Shown piece after piece: positions 7,626 to 16,011 of a DNA stretch of 64,000 bases. Below the pieces are notes generated by a model that was given only the letters and a program-made list of their open reading frames with translations, searched no databases and was not told the DNA's origin. This stretch comes from Rhodococcus sp. OK519 (GTDB lineage: Bacteria; Actinomycetota; Actinomycetes; Mycobacteriales; Mycobacteriaceae), in assembly GCF_003051005.1 (NCBI RefSeq), contig NZ_QAOW01000005.1, forward strand, positions 124,001 to 188,000, written 5' to 3'. A program made the position numbers and the translations under genes. The first letter of the stretch is position 1. Each line of letters starts with the position of its first letter.

Positions 7626-8975
7626 TCAGGCGCGACGACGCAGAGCCGTCAGCACCAGACCGGCGGCAATGGCGCCACCGATCGCGAGCGGAGCCACCGG
7701 CAGGCCCGAGCCCGAGCCCGAGTCGGACTGGACGCTGGCGGCGTTCTCGATCGGCGGAGCGTCGACGACGAGGTTCGCGGGGGCCACCGGTGCGAACGTG
7801 ATCGGCGTCGTGGTGTCCTGGCTGCGGTCAGTGGAGCCGTGGGCCATGACGGTGTAGATCGAGCATGCGTTCACGTAGCAGTTCGAGGCGGCGTTGACCG
7901 CGGTCGCGGAGATGGTGGCCGTCCACGCGCCACCCACGATCTGGGTCTTGTTGATGAATCCGGTCGTGATCCATGCGCCGGCGTTCGTGGTCGAGTACTG
8001 GTCGTCCTGGACGATGCCGTAGTAGATGCCATTTCCGGCCGCGGCACCCTCGAAGCCCGTGCCGGACAAGGTGATGGTGTCACCCACGACCAGATTCGTG
8101 GTCTTGTTCGCGGTCACCGCAGGCCCGGAGGGCACGACCACCGGCGGAGCGAAGGTGACCGGCGTCTGGGTGTCCTGGCTGCGGTCCGTCATCGTGACGT
8201 GGTCGGCGAGTGTGAAGATCGCGCAGGCGTTCTCATAGCAGTTCGCATCACCCTTGATCGCGGTGGCCTTGAGCGTGGTGGTGAAGCCGCCTTCGACGAT
8301 CTGGGTTGCCTTGATCCACTTGGTGGAGTGGAAGACGGCGCTGTTGGTGTTGGAGTACATGTCGACCTGCGCGAGAGCGACGTAAATACCCTGACCCTCG
8401 CGACCGAACCCGGTGCCGGTGACGGTGATGTCCTCGTCGTTCGTCAGGCCGGTCGTCTTCGACACGGTGACGGCCGGACCGGCCGGAACAACGGGCGCCG
8501 CGAAGGTGACCGGGGTCTTGGTGTCCTGGCTGCGGTCGGCGGAGCCGTGCGCTGCGATGGTGTAGATCGAGCAGGTGTTGGCGAGGCAGTCGGAGCCGTT
8601 CTTCAGGGCCTCGACGTCGATCGCGGCGCTCCAGGAGCCGCCGACGATGTCGGTCGACCTGAGCCACTTGGTGGTCATCCACGCGCCGGCGTCGGTGGCG
8701 GAGAACTTGTCGTCCTGGACGAGCCCGACGTAGATGCCGTCACCAGCGCCGGAGAACCCGCTGCCGGCGACCGTGACCGTCTCGCCGGCGGCGGCGATGT
8801 CGGTGGACTTCGAGACCGTCACCTGCGGCGCAGGGGCCTCGGGGCCGGGGTCGCTCGAGCCGAGGCTGCCGAGCGAGCCGAACGGACTGGTCTGCGCTGC
8901 GGCGACGCCCAGCGGCAGCGTGCAGGCGACGGTGGCGACGACCGCCACGACCGCGGACTTGGTAAACGCGCGCAT
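7626..8975 (-). CDS. Secreted, membrane-anchored three-domain repeat protein (HtaA/neocarzinostatin-like Ig fold)
   Basis: 449 residues. A signal peptide (1-27, cleavage after GVAAA) leads to three copies of a ~108-residue domain at about 51-158, 168-275 and 286-394, then a Ser/Gly linker, one membrane helix (~426-445) and the tail LRRRA. Each copy shows a G-G/T-GF turn, GIYV/GIYY, a Cys pair five residues apart (130/135, 246/251, 366/371), IYT or IFT, and the tail DRSQDTxTPxTF. Copies 1 and 3 have MAHGS/AAHGS with one conserved His; copy 2 reads ADHVT. The layout resembles secreted Ig-like modules of neocarzinostatin apoproteins and, more loosely, segments next to HtaA heme-uptake domains of corynebacteria. 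Function unproven. An iron-box-like site lies 42 nt upstream. Likely cell-envelope exposed. Confidence 0.8.
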   Translation of the reverse strand: MRAFTKSAVVAVVATVACTLPLGVAAAQTSPFGSLGSLGSSDPGPEAPAPQVTVSKSTDIAAAGETVTVAGSGFSGAGDGIYVGLVQDDKFSATDAGAWMTTKWLRSTDIVGGSWSAAIDVEALKNGSDCLANTCSIYTIAAHGSADRSQDTKTPVTFAAPVVPAGPAVTVSKTTGLTNDEDITVTGTGFGREGQGIYVALAQVDMYSNTNSAVFHSTKWIKATQIVEGGFTTTLKATAIKGDANCYENACAIFTLADHVTMTDRSQDTQTPVTFAPPVVVPSGPAVTANKTTNLVVGDTITLSGTGFEGAAAGNGIYYGIVQDDQYSTTNAGAWITTGFINKTQIVGGAWTATISATAVNAASNCYVNACSIYTVMAHGSTDRSQDTTTPITFAPVAPANLVVDAPPIENAASVQSDSGSGSGLPVAPLAIGGAIAAGLVLTALRRRA

Positions 8976-9016
8976 CTTCCTACTTTCTGATGTGGTTCGC
9001 CGAGGGGTGGCGAAAC

Positions 9017-9035
9017 TTAGGTAAAGCTAGCCTGT
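9017..9035 (-). promoter_or_regulatory. IdeR/DtxR-like iron box upstream of the three-domain protein
   Basis: TTAGGTAAAGCTAGCCTGT matches the mycobacterial/corynebacterial iron-box consensus (TTAGGTTAGGCTAACCTAA) at 14 of 19 positions, with the left arm TTAGGT intact. Read on the minus strand, a -10-like TAGCTT lies inside it, so binding would block transcription when iron is plentiful. The match is by eye. Confidence 0.5.
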
Positions 9036-9113
9036 GTTCGCGGGTGAGTAAATAGTCTGGTTCGTTCGCCCTGGGGTGAAATTGCTTGTGCAGCAAGGCT
9101 TTCCGGCATGGAT

Positions 9114-9148
9114 CGAGTGGGGGCATCCGTGACGGATGCCCCCACTCG
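9114..9148 (-). terminator. Hairpin terminator of the four-domain repeat-protein gene
   Basis: A perfect 16-bp stem (CGAGTGGGGGCATCCG and its complement) closed by a 3-nt loop, starting 12 nt beyond the minus-strand stop at 9160. There is no U-tract, as is common for actinobacterial terminators. Confidence 0.65.
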
Positions 9149-9159
9149 AGTGGGAGATG

Positions 9160-11307
9160 CTAGGCCCGGCGGCGCAGCGCGACGGTGGTCGCGACCGCGA
9201 ATCCGGCCCCGATGACGGCGCCGATCAGCAGCGGGATGATCCACGCGGTGCCGTCGGAGATCGCATCGGCGAGGTTGCGGACCGCGGAGTCGGACGTGTT
9301 CGACTCGTTCGCAGCGGAGGAGGTGCCGCCGTCGGTCGGGCCGCCGTCCGCGGTCAGGGCTGCGGCCGCGGCCTTGTCGGCGTTGGGGGCGTTGGGGTCG
9401 TCGCCGAAGCTCACCGGCGTCTGAGTGTCCTGGCTGCGGTCACTCGAACCGTGCGCGGCGACCGTGTAGATCGAGCACGCGTTCTTGGTGCAGTCCGAAT
9501 CGCCCTTGACTGCCTGTACCTTCACCGAGGTCGACCATGCTCCGTCCTTGATTCGGCTGGGCGTGATGAACGCGGTCGTCATCCACGCGCCGGCGTCGGT
9601 GGTGGAGAACTTGTTCTCCTGGATCAGGCCGACGTAGATGCCGGGCTGTTCGCCCGAGAAACCGGTGCCTGAGACGGTGATCTCGTCGCCCTCGATCTTC
9701 AGGCCCTTGGCCTTGGACAGCGTCACGGCTGCGGTCTTCGCGGCGCCGGGAGCGCCGGCGGCATTGAGAACCGGGGGAGCGGTGACGGTACCCGGGGCGA
9801 CGCCGCCGACGAAGCTCACCGGGGTCTTGGTGTCCTGGCTGCGGTCCGCGGAGCCGTGGGCCATGACGGTGTAGATCGAACACGCATTCTTGATGCAGTC
9901 GTATGCGCCCTGCGTCGCGATCATTTCGACCGGCAGGGACCAGTTGCCGCCGGCGATCTGCTCGGGCTTGATGAACGCCGAGGTCATCCAGACGGACGCG
10001 TCGGCGGCGGAGAAGATGTTGTCCTGCACGAGGCCGACGTACAGGCCGGGGGCAGCGCCGGAGAAGCCTGAACCGGAAACCGTCACCGTCTCACCGGCCG
10101 GATTGATGTCGCTCGCCTTCGAGAGGGACACCGACAGGCCACTGTTCGCCGTGAAGGTGGTGCCGGGTGCGGCACCCGCAGCGCCGGGGCCGGTTGCGGT
10201 CCCACCGGTCCCGGTCCCGGTTCCGCCGCCGCCGGTGACCGGGGGTGCGGTGCCGACGAAGCTGATCTTGGTCTTGGTGTCCTGGCTGCGGTCCGACGAG
10301 CCGTGCGCGGCGAGCGTGTAGAGGGCGCACTCGTTGTTGATGCAGTCGCCGTTGGCGAACGCGCCGACGACGTCGATCTTCGTCGAGAATGAACCGCCCG
10401 GCATGTCGGCCGGCTTGATGTACTTCGTGCCGTAGAACATGTCGGCGTTGGAGGAGGAGTACTTGTTGGTCTGGGCGATCCCGACATAGATACCCATGCC
10501 GGCCGTCGAGAAGCCGCTGCCGCGCACCGAGATCGAGTCACCGGCGGCGTTGAGGCCGGTCGTCTTGCTTGCGTTGACTCGGGGGCCACTGCCGGTCACA
10601 GGCGGTGTGGTGGCGGGCGGCGCCGACGTGGTCGTCGTCGGCGGCTTGGTGGTCGTCGTGGTGGGCGGCTTCGTCGTCGTGGTCGGCGGCGTTGTGGTCG
10701 GCGGCGTTGTGGTCGTGGTCGGGGGTGTCGTCGTGGTGGTGGGCGGCACCGTGGTGGTGGTGGTCGGCGGCGCGGTGGTCGTCGTCGGCGTGACGGACGC
10801 GAACGTCACCGGGGTCTTGGTGTCCTGGCTGCGGTCCGGGGATCCGTGTGCTGCGACGGTGTAGATCGAGCACGTGTTCTGGGTGCAGTCGGAGGTGCCC
10901 TTGGCGGCGACCACCTGGACGTTCGTCGACCACACGCCGCTCTTGATGTCGGCCGACTTGATGAACGCCATGGTCATCCAGGCGCCGGCGTCTGTCGCGG
11001 AGTACTTGTCATCTTGGACGAGGCCGACGTAGATCCCGGGGGCTGCGCCCGAGAAGCCCGCGCCCGAGACGGTGATCGTGTCGCCGTCCTTCAGCCCGGT
11101 CTTCTTCGTGACGCTCGTGGTCGGGGTTCCGGCCGCTGCTCGAACGGTGGGACCCGCACCGGTCGTCACCGGAGCGCTGGAAACCGCCTGGACGGCAGCG
11201 GCGTTATCGCCGGGGGTATCGGGGGCAGCAATTGCGATGCCCACCGGCGTCGTCAATGCCACGGCGACCGCCATGGTCGCGAACGCAGCTCTGCGGAACG
11301 CGCGCAT
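9160..11307 (-). CDS. Secreted, membrane-anchored four-domain repeat protein, paralog of the gene at 7626-8975
   Basis: 715 residues, beginning MRAF like its neighbour. Signal peptide 1-28; repeat domains at ~64-170, 242-351, 392-500 and 528-635; membrane helix ~688-711; tail ALRRRA. A Thr/Pro-only linker (171-238) separates domains 1 and 2, and a Gly/Thr-rich linker separates 2 and 3. Every domain has GIYVG or GLYVG followed by a Gln (VQ, AQ or IQ), a Cys pair, IYT/LYT, AAHGS or MAHGS with an invariant His, and DRSQDTxT. The Cys pair probably forms a disulfide in the exported protein. The stalk-like linker suggests display away from the membrane. It is the larger of a tandem pair, each with its own terminator and iron-box-like site. 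A ligand (heme, iron chelate or other) is not shown. Confidence 0.8.
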   Translation of the reverse strand: MRAFRRAAFATMAVAVALTTPVGIAIAAPDTPGDNAAAVQAVSSAPVTTGAGPTVRAAAGTPTTSVTKKTGLKDGDTITVSGAGFSGAAPGIYVGLVQDDKYSATDAGAWMTMAFIKSADIKSGVWSTNVQVVAAKGTSDCTQNTCSIYTVAAHGSPDRSQDTKTPVTFASVTPTTTTAPPTTTTTVPPTTTTTPPTTTTTPPTTTPPTTTTKPPTTTTTKPPTTTTSAPPATTPPVTGSGPRVNASKTTGLNAAGDSISVRGSGFSTAGMGIYVGIAQTNKYSSSNADMFYGTKYIKPADMPGGSFSTKIDVVGAFANGDCINNECALYTLAAHGSSDRSQDTKTKISFVGTAPPVTGGGGTGTGTGGTATGPGAAGAAPGTTFTANSGLSVSLSKASDINPAGETVTVSGSGFSGAAPGLYVGLVQDNIFSAADASVWMTSAFIKPEQIAGGNWSLPVEMIATQGAYDCIKNACSIYTVMAHGSADRSQDTKTPVSFVGGVAPGTVTAPPVLNAAGAPGAAKTAAVTLSKAKGLKIEGDEITVSGTGFSGEQPGIYVGLIQENKFSTTDAGAWMTTAFITPSRIKDGAWSTSVKVQAVKGDSDCTKNACSIYTVAAHGSSDRSQDTQTPVSFGDDPNAPNADKAAAAALTADGGPTDGGTSSAANESNTSDSAVRNLADAISDGTAWIIPLLIGAVIGAGFAVATTVALRRRA
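10594..10797 (-). repeat. Thr/Pro-coding low-complexity tract
   Basis: About 68 codons encode almost only Thr and Pro (units such as PPTTTTT), giving GTGGT/CGG-rich DNA on the plus strand. It forms the linker between domains 1 and 2 of the four-domain protein. Such tracts vary in length by slippage and often act as glycosylated stalks. Confidence 0.85.
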
Positions 11308-11365
11308 CTTCCTTCTTCCTGGTCACAGCCGCGGTTGCGGCGCCACGAGGCGATCGAACATCGAG

Positions 11366-11404
11366 TGAGGTAAGCCTATGATCGCCTAGGCGAGCCTAAG
11401 CTAC
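11366..11404 (-). promoter_or_regulatory. Two tandem iron-box-like sites and putative promoter of the four-domain protein
   Basis: Two sites 20 bp apart resemble the IdeR/DtxR consensus: 11386-11404 at 13 of 19 positions and 11366-11384 at about 11 of 19. On the minus strand each contains TAGGCT, a good -10 hexamer, so operator and promoter would overlap. The leader to the ATG at 11307 would be about 60 nt and carries AGGAAGAAGGAAG before the start. Weaker match than the site at 9017. Confidence 0.35.
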
Positions 11405-11530
11405 CTCGAGTTTCGCCCGATGTGTTGAGTTTCGTGTTCGGAGTGCGCTTCTCGGCCCTTGTGGCAGCTGTCCGCTCCCGATGGTCGTACGCGATCGACA
11501 ACCGGGCCCACTGCGGTGGCAGCGCTCGAC

Positions 11531-11536
11531 TAGGCT
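11531..11536 (+). promoter_or_regulatory. Predicted -10 hexamer of leaderless proS transcript
   Basis: TAGGCT sits 8 nt before GTG 11545, with no ribosome-binding site between. It supports that codon as the proS start rather than any upstream in-frame codon. Confidence 0.5.
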
Positions 11537-11544
11537 GCTACAAC

Positions 11545-13290
11545 GTGATCACCCGCATGTCGCACCTGTTCCTCCGCACCCTCCGCGACGACCCGGCCGA
11601 CGCCGAGGTCGCCAGCCACAAGCTGCTGGTCCGCGCCGGCTACGTGCGGCGCATCGCGCCCGGCGTCTACTCGTGGCTGCCACTGGGCCTGCGGGTGCTG
11701 CGCGAGGTGGAGCGCGTGGTCCGCGAGGAGATGAACGCGATGGGCGCGCAGGAGATCCTGTTGCCCGCGCTGCTGCCGCGTGAGCCTTACGAGACGTCGA
11801 ACCGCTGGACCGAGTACGGTGCCGGCCTGTTCCGCCTCAAGGACCGCAAGGGCAACGACTACATGCTGGGCCCCACCCACGAGGAGCTGTTCGCGCTCAC
11901 CGTGAAGGGTGAATACAACTCGTACAAGGATTTCCCGGTCACCCTGTACCAGGTGCAGACCAAGTACCGCGACGAGGAGCGGCCCCGCGCCGGCATCCTG
12001 CGCGGCCGAGAGTTCGTCATGAAGGACTCCTACTCGTTCGACCTCACCGACGAGGGTCTGACGGAGTCCTACAAGGCGCACCGTGACACCTACGAGCGGA
12101 TCCTCGCCCGGCTCGGCGTCAAGTACGTCATCGTCTCCGCTACGTCGGGCGCGATGGGCGGCAGCGCGTCGGAGGAGTTCCTGGCCGAGAGCGAGATCGG
12201 CGAGGACACCTACGTTCGCTGCCTCGAATCCGGTTACGCCGCCAACGTCGAGGCCGTCGAGACGCTCGCCCCCGAGCCGATCCCGTTCGACGGTCTGCCG
12301 GCCGCCGAGGTGCACGACACCCCCGGCACGGAGACCATCGATACCCTCGTCGAGTGGGCCAACGGCGCCGATCTCGGTCGCACTGTGACCGCAGCGGACA
12401 CCCTGAAGAACATCATGGTGAAGACTCGCGTTCCGGGCGGCGAGTGGGAGCTGCTCGCGATCGGCATCCCCGGCGACCGTGAGGTGGACGAGAAGCGCCT
12501 CGAGGCTGCGCTCGAGCCCGCCGAATACGTTCTCATCACCGAGACCGACTTCAAGAACAACCCGTTCCTCGTCAAGGGTTACATCGGCCCGAAGGCGCTG
12601 CAGGAGAACGGCGTCCGCTACCTCGTCGACCCGCGCGTGGTGGACGGCACCAGCTGGATCACCGGCGCCGACGAGGAGGGCAAGCACTACGTCGACCTGG
12701 TCGCCGGACGCGACTTCACCCCGGACGGCACCATCGAGGCCGCCGAGGTGCGCGACGGCGATCCGTCGCCCGACGGCGCCGGAGCGCTCGTTGCCGCCCG
12801 CGGCATCGAGGTCGGTCACGTCTTCCAGTTGGGCCGCAAGTACACCGACGTGTTCAACGTCGACGTGCTCGGCGAGAACGGGAAGCCGGTGCGTCCCACC
12901 ATGGGTTCGTACGGCATCGGCGTCTCGCGCCTGGTCGCGGTCATCGCCGAGCAGCATCACGACGAGAAGGGCCTGCGCTGGCCTGCCGAGGTCACGCCGT
13001 TCGGCGTGCACCTGGTGATCGCGAACAAGGACGACGCCGCCCGCGAGGGTGCCGAGGCGCTGGCCGCAGAGTTGGACAAGGCCGGCATCGAGGTTCTGTT
13101 CGACGACCGCAAGGCGTCGCCCGGCGTGAAGTTCAAGGACTCCGAGCTGATCGGTGTCCCGCTGGTCGTGGTCGTGGGCCGCGGCTACGCCGAGGGCAAG
13201 GTCGAACTGCGCGATCGCTTCACCGGCGAAGCCCGCGAAGTTGCCGCCGACGGCGCGCTCGCGGAGATCCTCGCCGCGATCCGGGGCTGA
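11545..13290 (+). CDS. proS: Prolyl-tRNA synthetase (bacterial type, with editing domain)
   Basis: 581 residues. Attaches proline to tRNA-Pro. Class II features in order: the N-terminal [20 protein letters not shown] typical of actinobacterial ProRS, motif 1 around [11 protein letters not shown], motif 2 with [19 protein letters not shown], the inserted editing (INS/YbaK-like) domain between motifs 2 and 3 (~225-400), motif 3 with [12 protein letters not shown], and the anticodon-binding domain ending in [13 protein letters not shown]. The GTG at 11545 gives the family N-terminus and has a leaderless promoter signature; ATG 11557 is the alternative. In M. tuberculosis proS directly follows efpA; here about 5 kb of other genes intervene. 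Confidence 0.97.
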   Translation: MITRMSHLFLRTLRDDPADAEVASHKLLVRAGYVRRIAPGVYSWLPLGLRVLREVERVVREEMNAMGAQEILLPALLPREPYETSNRWTEYGAGLFRLKDRKGNDYMLGPTHEELFALTVKGEYNSYKDFPVTLYQVQTKYRDEERPRAGILRGREFVMKDSYSFDLTDEGLTESYKAHRDTYERILARLGVKYVIVSATSGAMGGSASEEFLAESEIGEDTYVRCLESGYAANVEAVETLAPEPIPFDGLPAAEVHDTPGTETIDTLVEWANGADLGRTVTAADTLKNIMVKTRVPGGEWELLAIGIPGDREVDEKRLEAALEPAEYVLITETDFKNNPFLVKGYIGPKALQENGVRYLVDPRVVDGTSWITGADEEGKHYVDLVAGRDFTPDGTIEAAEVRDGDPSPDGAGALVAARGIEVGHVFQLGRKYTDVFNVDVLGENGKPVRPTMGSYGIGVSRLVAVIAEQHHDEKGLRWPAEVTPFGVHLVIANKDDAAREGAEALAAELDKAGIEVLFDDRKASPGVKFKDSELIGVPLVVVVGRGYAEGKVELRDRFTGEAREVAADGALAEILAAIRG

Positions 13291-13306
13291 CCCACGTCCT
13301 GAACCG

Positions 13307-13369
13307 CGCGTTTTGCGCACTTGTCGCCGGAATTCGGGTATCCGGACGGCGATAAGTGCGCAAAACGCG
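13307..13369. repeat. Large imperfect palindrome after proS
   Basis: Two 23-nt arms (13307-13329 and 13347-13369) are complementary except for one G-T pair, around a 17-nt spacer. The arms hold the blocks GCGTTTTGCGCAC and GTGCGCAAAACGC. The left arm begins 16 nt after the proS stop. It could terminate proS, but its length, AT-rich blocks and lack of a U-tract also fit a dispersed REP-like element. Whether other copies exist in the genome cannot be seen from this window. Confidence 0.7.
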
Positions 13370-13451
13370 GGGTGGTGCGCCGCGATCCGGTGGACAGTGG
13401 AGACGGCGGTCCCGAACGGGGCTCCACATCCACACCTCGGAGGGTGATGAC

Positions 13452-15176
13452 GTGGGCGAGTTGCTGTTGAATCCGCACGACTACGACCCCAAGGACCTCG
13501 ATCCCAACACCCGACGGTTGTTGCGCGCGACCATCGACTGGTTCGAGGCCCGCGGCAAACGGCGTCTGCTCCAGGACGACTTGCATGCGGTGTGGACGGG
13601 CGATTTCCTGGACTTCGCCGGCCACGAAAAGCTGTTCGCGACCTTCCTCACTCCGGCAGCGGAATCGGACGGTGATCCCAACAAGCGCTGGGACGCGGCC
13701 CGCAACGCGGCGCTCAGCGAGATCCTCGGGTTCTACGGGCTCGCGTACTGGTACCTGTGGCAGGTGACGGTCCTCGGTCTCGGGCCGATCTGGATGAGCG
13801 CCAACGCAGCAGCCCGAAAGCATGCCGCCGAGCAGCTCGATGCCGGCGGTGTGATGGCGTTCGGGCTCTCCGAACGCGACCACGGCGCCGACGTCTACTC
13901 CACCGACATGCTGCTCACCCCAGAGGGGAGCGGCGACGTTGCCTTTCGGGCGAACGGCACCAAGTACTACATCGGCAACGGCAACGTCGCGGGGATGGTG
14001 TCGGTCTTCGGCCGCCGCACCGACATCGAGGGTGCCGACGGGTACGTGTTCTTCGTGGTCGACAGCCGACACCTGCACTACCGGTTGATCGACAACGTCG
14101 TTCACGGCCAGATGTACGTCAGCACGTTCGCGCTCCGCGACTATCCGGTGCGTGTGCAGGACGTCCTGCACACCGGGCCGGACGCCTTCTCGGCCGCCCT
14201 CAACACCGTCAACGTCGGCAAGTTCAATCTGTGCACGGCATCGATCGGCATGTGTGAGCACGCGTTCTACGAGGCGATCACCCACGCGCACAACAGGGTT
14301 CTCTACGGAAAGCGGGTGACCGACTTCCCGCACGTGCGCGCGAACTTCGTCGACGCCTACGCCCGGCTGATCGCGATGAAGCTGTTCAGCGCCCGCGCCG
14401 TCGACTACTTCCGCAGTGCCGGTCCCGAGGACCGGCGCTACCTGCTGTTCAACCCGATGACGAAGGCGAAGGTCACGTCCGAGGGGGAGACGGTGATGGC
14501 GTTGCTCCACGACGTCGTCGCCGCGAAAGGGTACGAGAAGGACACGTACTTTCGGGAGGCCGCCGAGCTGATCGGCACGCTGCCCAAACTCGAGGGCACC
14601 GTGCACGTCAACGTCGCGCTCATCCTCAAGTTCATGCCGAACTACCTGTTCAACCCCGCCGAGTATCCCGACGTCGGCACGCGGGACGACGACGCCGACG
14701 ACGAGTTCTTCTGGAAACAGGGTCCGGCACGGGGATCGGGGAAGGTGCAGTTCCACGACTGGACGCGCGCCTACGCCGACCACGCCGACATTCCCAATGT
14801 TGCACGATTCCACGAGCAGGCTCTCGCGCTTCGGGAACTACTCGCGACGGCAGGTCCCGACGAGCAGCAACTCGCGGACCTCGACTTCCTGCTCACCCTC
14901 GGGCACCTGTTCGAGCTGGTGGTGTACGGACAGTTGATCCTGGAACAGGTCGATATCGCCGCCATCGATCGCGACCTCGTCGAGCAGATCTTCGACGTCC
15001 TCATCCGTGACTTCTCCGGCCACACAGTGGCGTTGCACGGCAAACCGTCGTCGACCGAGGCGCAGCAGGAGTGGGCGCTGGGCGTGATCCGCAAACCGGT
15101 GGTCGACGCGGGAAGATTCGAGCGGGTGTGGCAGCAGGTCGTCGAGTACGACGGCGCCTACGAAATGCGCGGCTAG
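13452..15176 (+). CDS. Acyl-CoA dehydrogenase / acyl-CoA oxidase family protein
   Basis: 574 residues, a long member of the acyl-CoA dehydrogenase superfamily (normal members ~385). The FAD/substrate core is recognisable: MAFGLSERDHGADV, ANGTKYYIGNGN, then FNLCTASIGMCEHAFYEAIT with YGKRVTDFPHVR. A C-terminal helical extension follows the GYEKDTYFREA region, as in acyl-CoA oxidases. It should oxidise an acyl-CoA at the alpha-beta bond; substrate unknown. I start at GTG 13452, preceded by CGGAGGGTGATGAC; longer reads run into the palindrome. It stands alone between proS and a divergent regulator. A 19-bp imperfect duplication covers its stop codon. Confidence 0.85.
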   Translation: MGELLLNPHDYDPKDLDPNTRRLLRATIDWFEARGKRRLLQDDLHAVWTGDFLDFAGHEKLFATFLTPAAESDGDPNKRWDAARNAALSEILGFYGLAYWYLWQVTVLGLGPIWMSANAAARKHAAEQLDAGGVMAFGLSERDHGADVYSTDMLLTPEGSGDVAFRANGTKYYIGNGNVAGMVSVFGRRTDIEGADGYVFFVVDSRHLHYRLIDNVVHGQMYVSTFALRDYPVRVQDVLHTGPDAFSAALNTVNVGKFNLCTASIGMCEHAFYEAITHAHNRVLYGKRVTDFPHVRANFVDAYARLIAMKLFSARAVDYFRSAGPEDRRYLLFNPMTKAKVTSEGETVMALLHDVVAAKGYEKDTYFREAAELIGTLPKLEGTVHVNVALILKFMPNYLFNPAEYPDVGTRDDDADDEFFWKQGPARGSGKVQFHDWTRAYADHADIPNVARFHEQALALRELLATAGPDEQQLADLDFLLTLGHLFELVVYGQLILEQVDIAAIDRDLVEQIFDVLIRDFSGHTVALHGKPSSTEAQQEWALGVIRKPVVDAGRFERVWQQVVEYDGAYEMRG

Positions 15177-15199
15177 ATGTGAAATGCGGGGCTCGATGT
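15162..15199 (+). repeat. Imperfect 19-bp tandem duplication over a stop codon
   Basis: GAAATGCGCGGCTAGATGT (15162-15180) is followed at once by a second copy with two substitutions (15181-15199). The first copy contains the TAG stop of the acyl-CoA dehydrogenase; in the second the matching triplet reads TCG. Confidence 0.8.
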
Positions 15200-15226
15200 A
15201 CTGACTGGAGACGTTGGTCGAGTGCC

Positions 15227-15922
15227 TCACTCACCTCGACCATTCACGGGTCTCGCTGTCGCTGGGGGGATGCCGATCTCGTCGATGTCGTGGCCGCTGC
15301 AGGCAATCCTGGTTGCACTGGCGTGCTCGATACGGGACACGATGAACCACCGCATAGCGTTGCGTAGCCTGCACCACCCGATCAGGTACCAACGGCCGTC
15401 CGTGGAGGCGAACATCACCGGCTCGACGTCGCGGGTTGTCGTGTTGCCGTCACGCGAGGTGTAGCGGATCCGCACCACCCGTTGCTCGGCCATCGCTTCC
15501 TCCAGTGCCGACTTGATCGTGCGCGGAGTAGGAGGCGCGTCGACCCAGACGCGACTGGCCAGCTCATCGGCCTTCGTCCGGGTCCGTGGATCGAGTACAT
15601 CCATGATCTTCCGAACGCCCGCCAAGGCGAGATCGGCGTAGGGGGCATCGGGTGCAGCAGAGACTGCCGCGAGTAGCGCCACTGCCTGCACGGGGGTGAG
15701 GCTGACCGGTGGCAGGGTGCCTCGAGCGACGAGCCCGTAGCCGCCTCCGGGGCCCGGGCGTGACCAGATCAGCGCGCCAGCGTTCTCGAGTGCGGTGAGG
15801 TCTCTCTTGACCGTCCGCACGGACACGCCGAACTCGTTTGCCAGCCTCTCAGCAGTGCATCCACGCGGTCCGCTGCGTCGCAGCATCTCGGACAGGGCGT
15901 GGAGTCGCTCCGCTCTCTTCAT
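15227..15922 (-). CDS. HTH/WYL-domain transcriptional regulator (YafY type)
   Basis: 231 residues. N-terminal DeoR-like winged helix-turn-helix (residues ~5-60) with CTAERLANEFGVSVRTVKRD and a PGPGGGYGL wing. A central helical linker follows, then a WYL domain (~140-205) with VRIRYTSRDGNTTTRDVEP, the signature RWYLIGWCRL and WFIVSRI. WYL domains sense small ligands or nucleic acids. It is transcribed away from the hydrolase gene at 16012 with an 89-bp shared intergenic region, the standard layout of a YafY regulator controlling its neighbour and itself. The start ATG is preceded by GGGGTGGG. The 3' end approaches the acyl-CoA dehydrogenase (convergent). Confidence 0.9.
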   Translation of the reverse strand: MKRAERLHALSEMLRRSGPRGCTAERLANEFGVSVRTVKRDLTALENAGALIWSRPGPGGGYGLVARGTLPPVSLTPVQAVALLAAVSAAPDAPYADLALAGVRKIMDVLDPRTRTKADELASRVWVDAPPTPRTIKSALEEAMAEQRVVRIRYTSRDGNTTTRDVEPVMFASTDGRWYLIGWCRLRNAMRWFIVSRIEHASATRIACSGHDIDEIGIPPATARPVNGRGE

Positions 15923-15973
15923 TTCCCACCCCGGGTCATTTCCCGCACCGGCAAAAGATCATGCCAAAATGGT

Positions 15974-15987
15974 GACATACCCTTGTC
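15974..15987. promoter_or_regulatory. Possible operator dyad between WYL regulator and hydrolase
   Basis: GACATACCCTTGTC is a short dyad (GACA-N6-TGTC) in the middle of the 89-bp divergent region. It is the only symmetrical element there, so it is a candidate binding site for the adjacent regulator. Confidence 0.3.
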
Positions 15988-16011
15988 CCGGAGGCTTGAG
16001 AGCATCGTGGT

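Noticed and set aside
10594-10797. Possible separate proline/threonine-repeat gene on the plus strand
   Set aside because: It is the linker of the four-domain protein; the plus-strand Val/Trp-rich frames have no start signal.
11422-11544. N-terminal extension of proS
   Set aside because: ProRS family begins with ITRMS; the extension has no similarity and lies upstream of the predicted -10.
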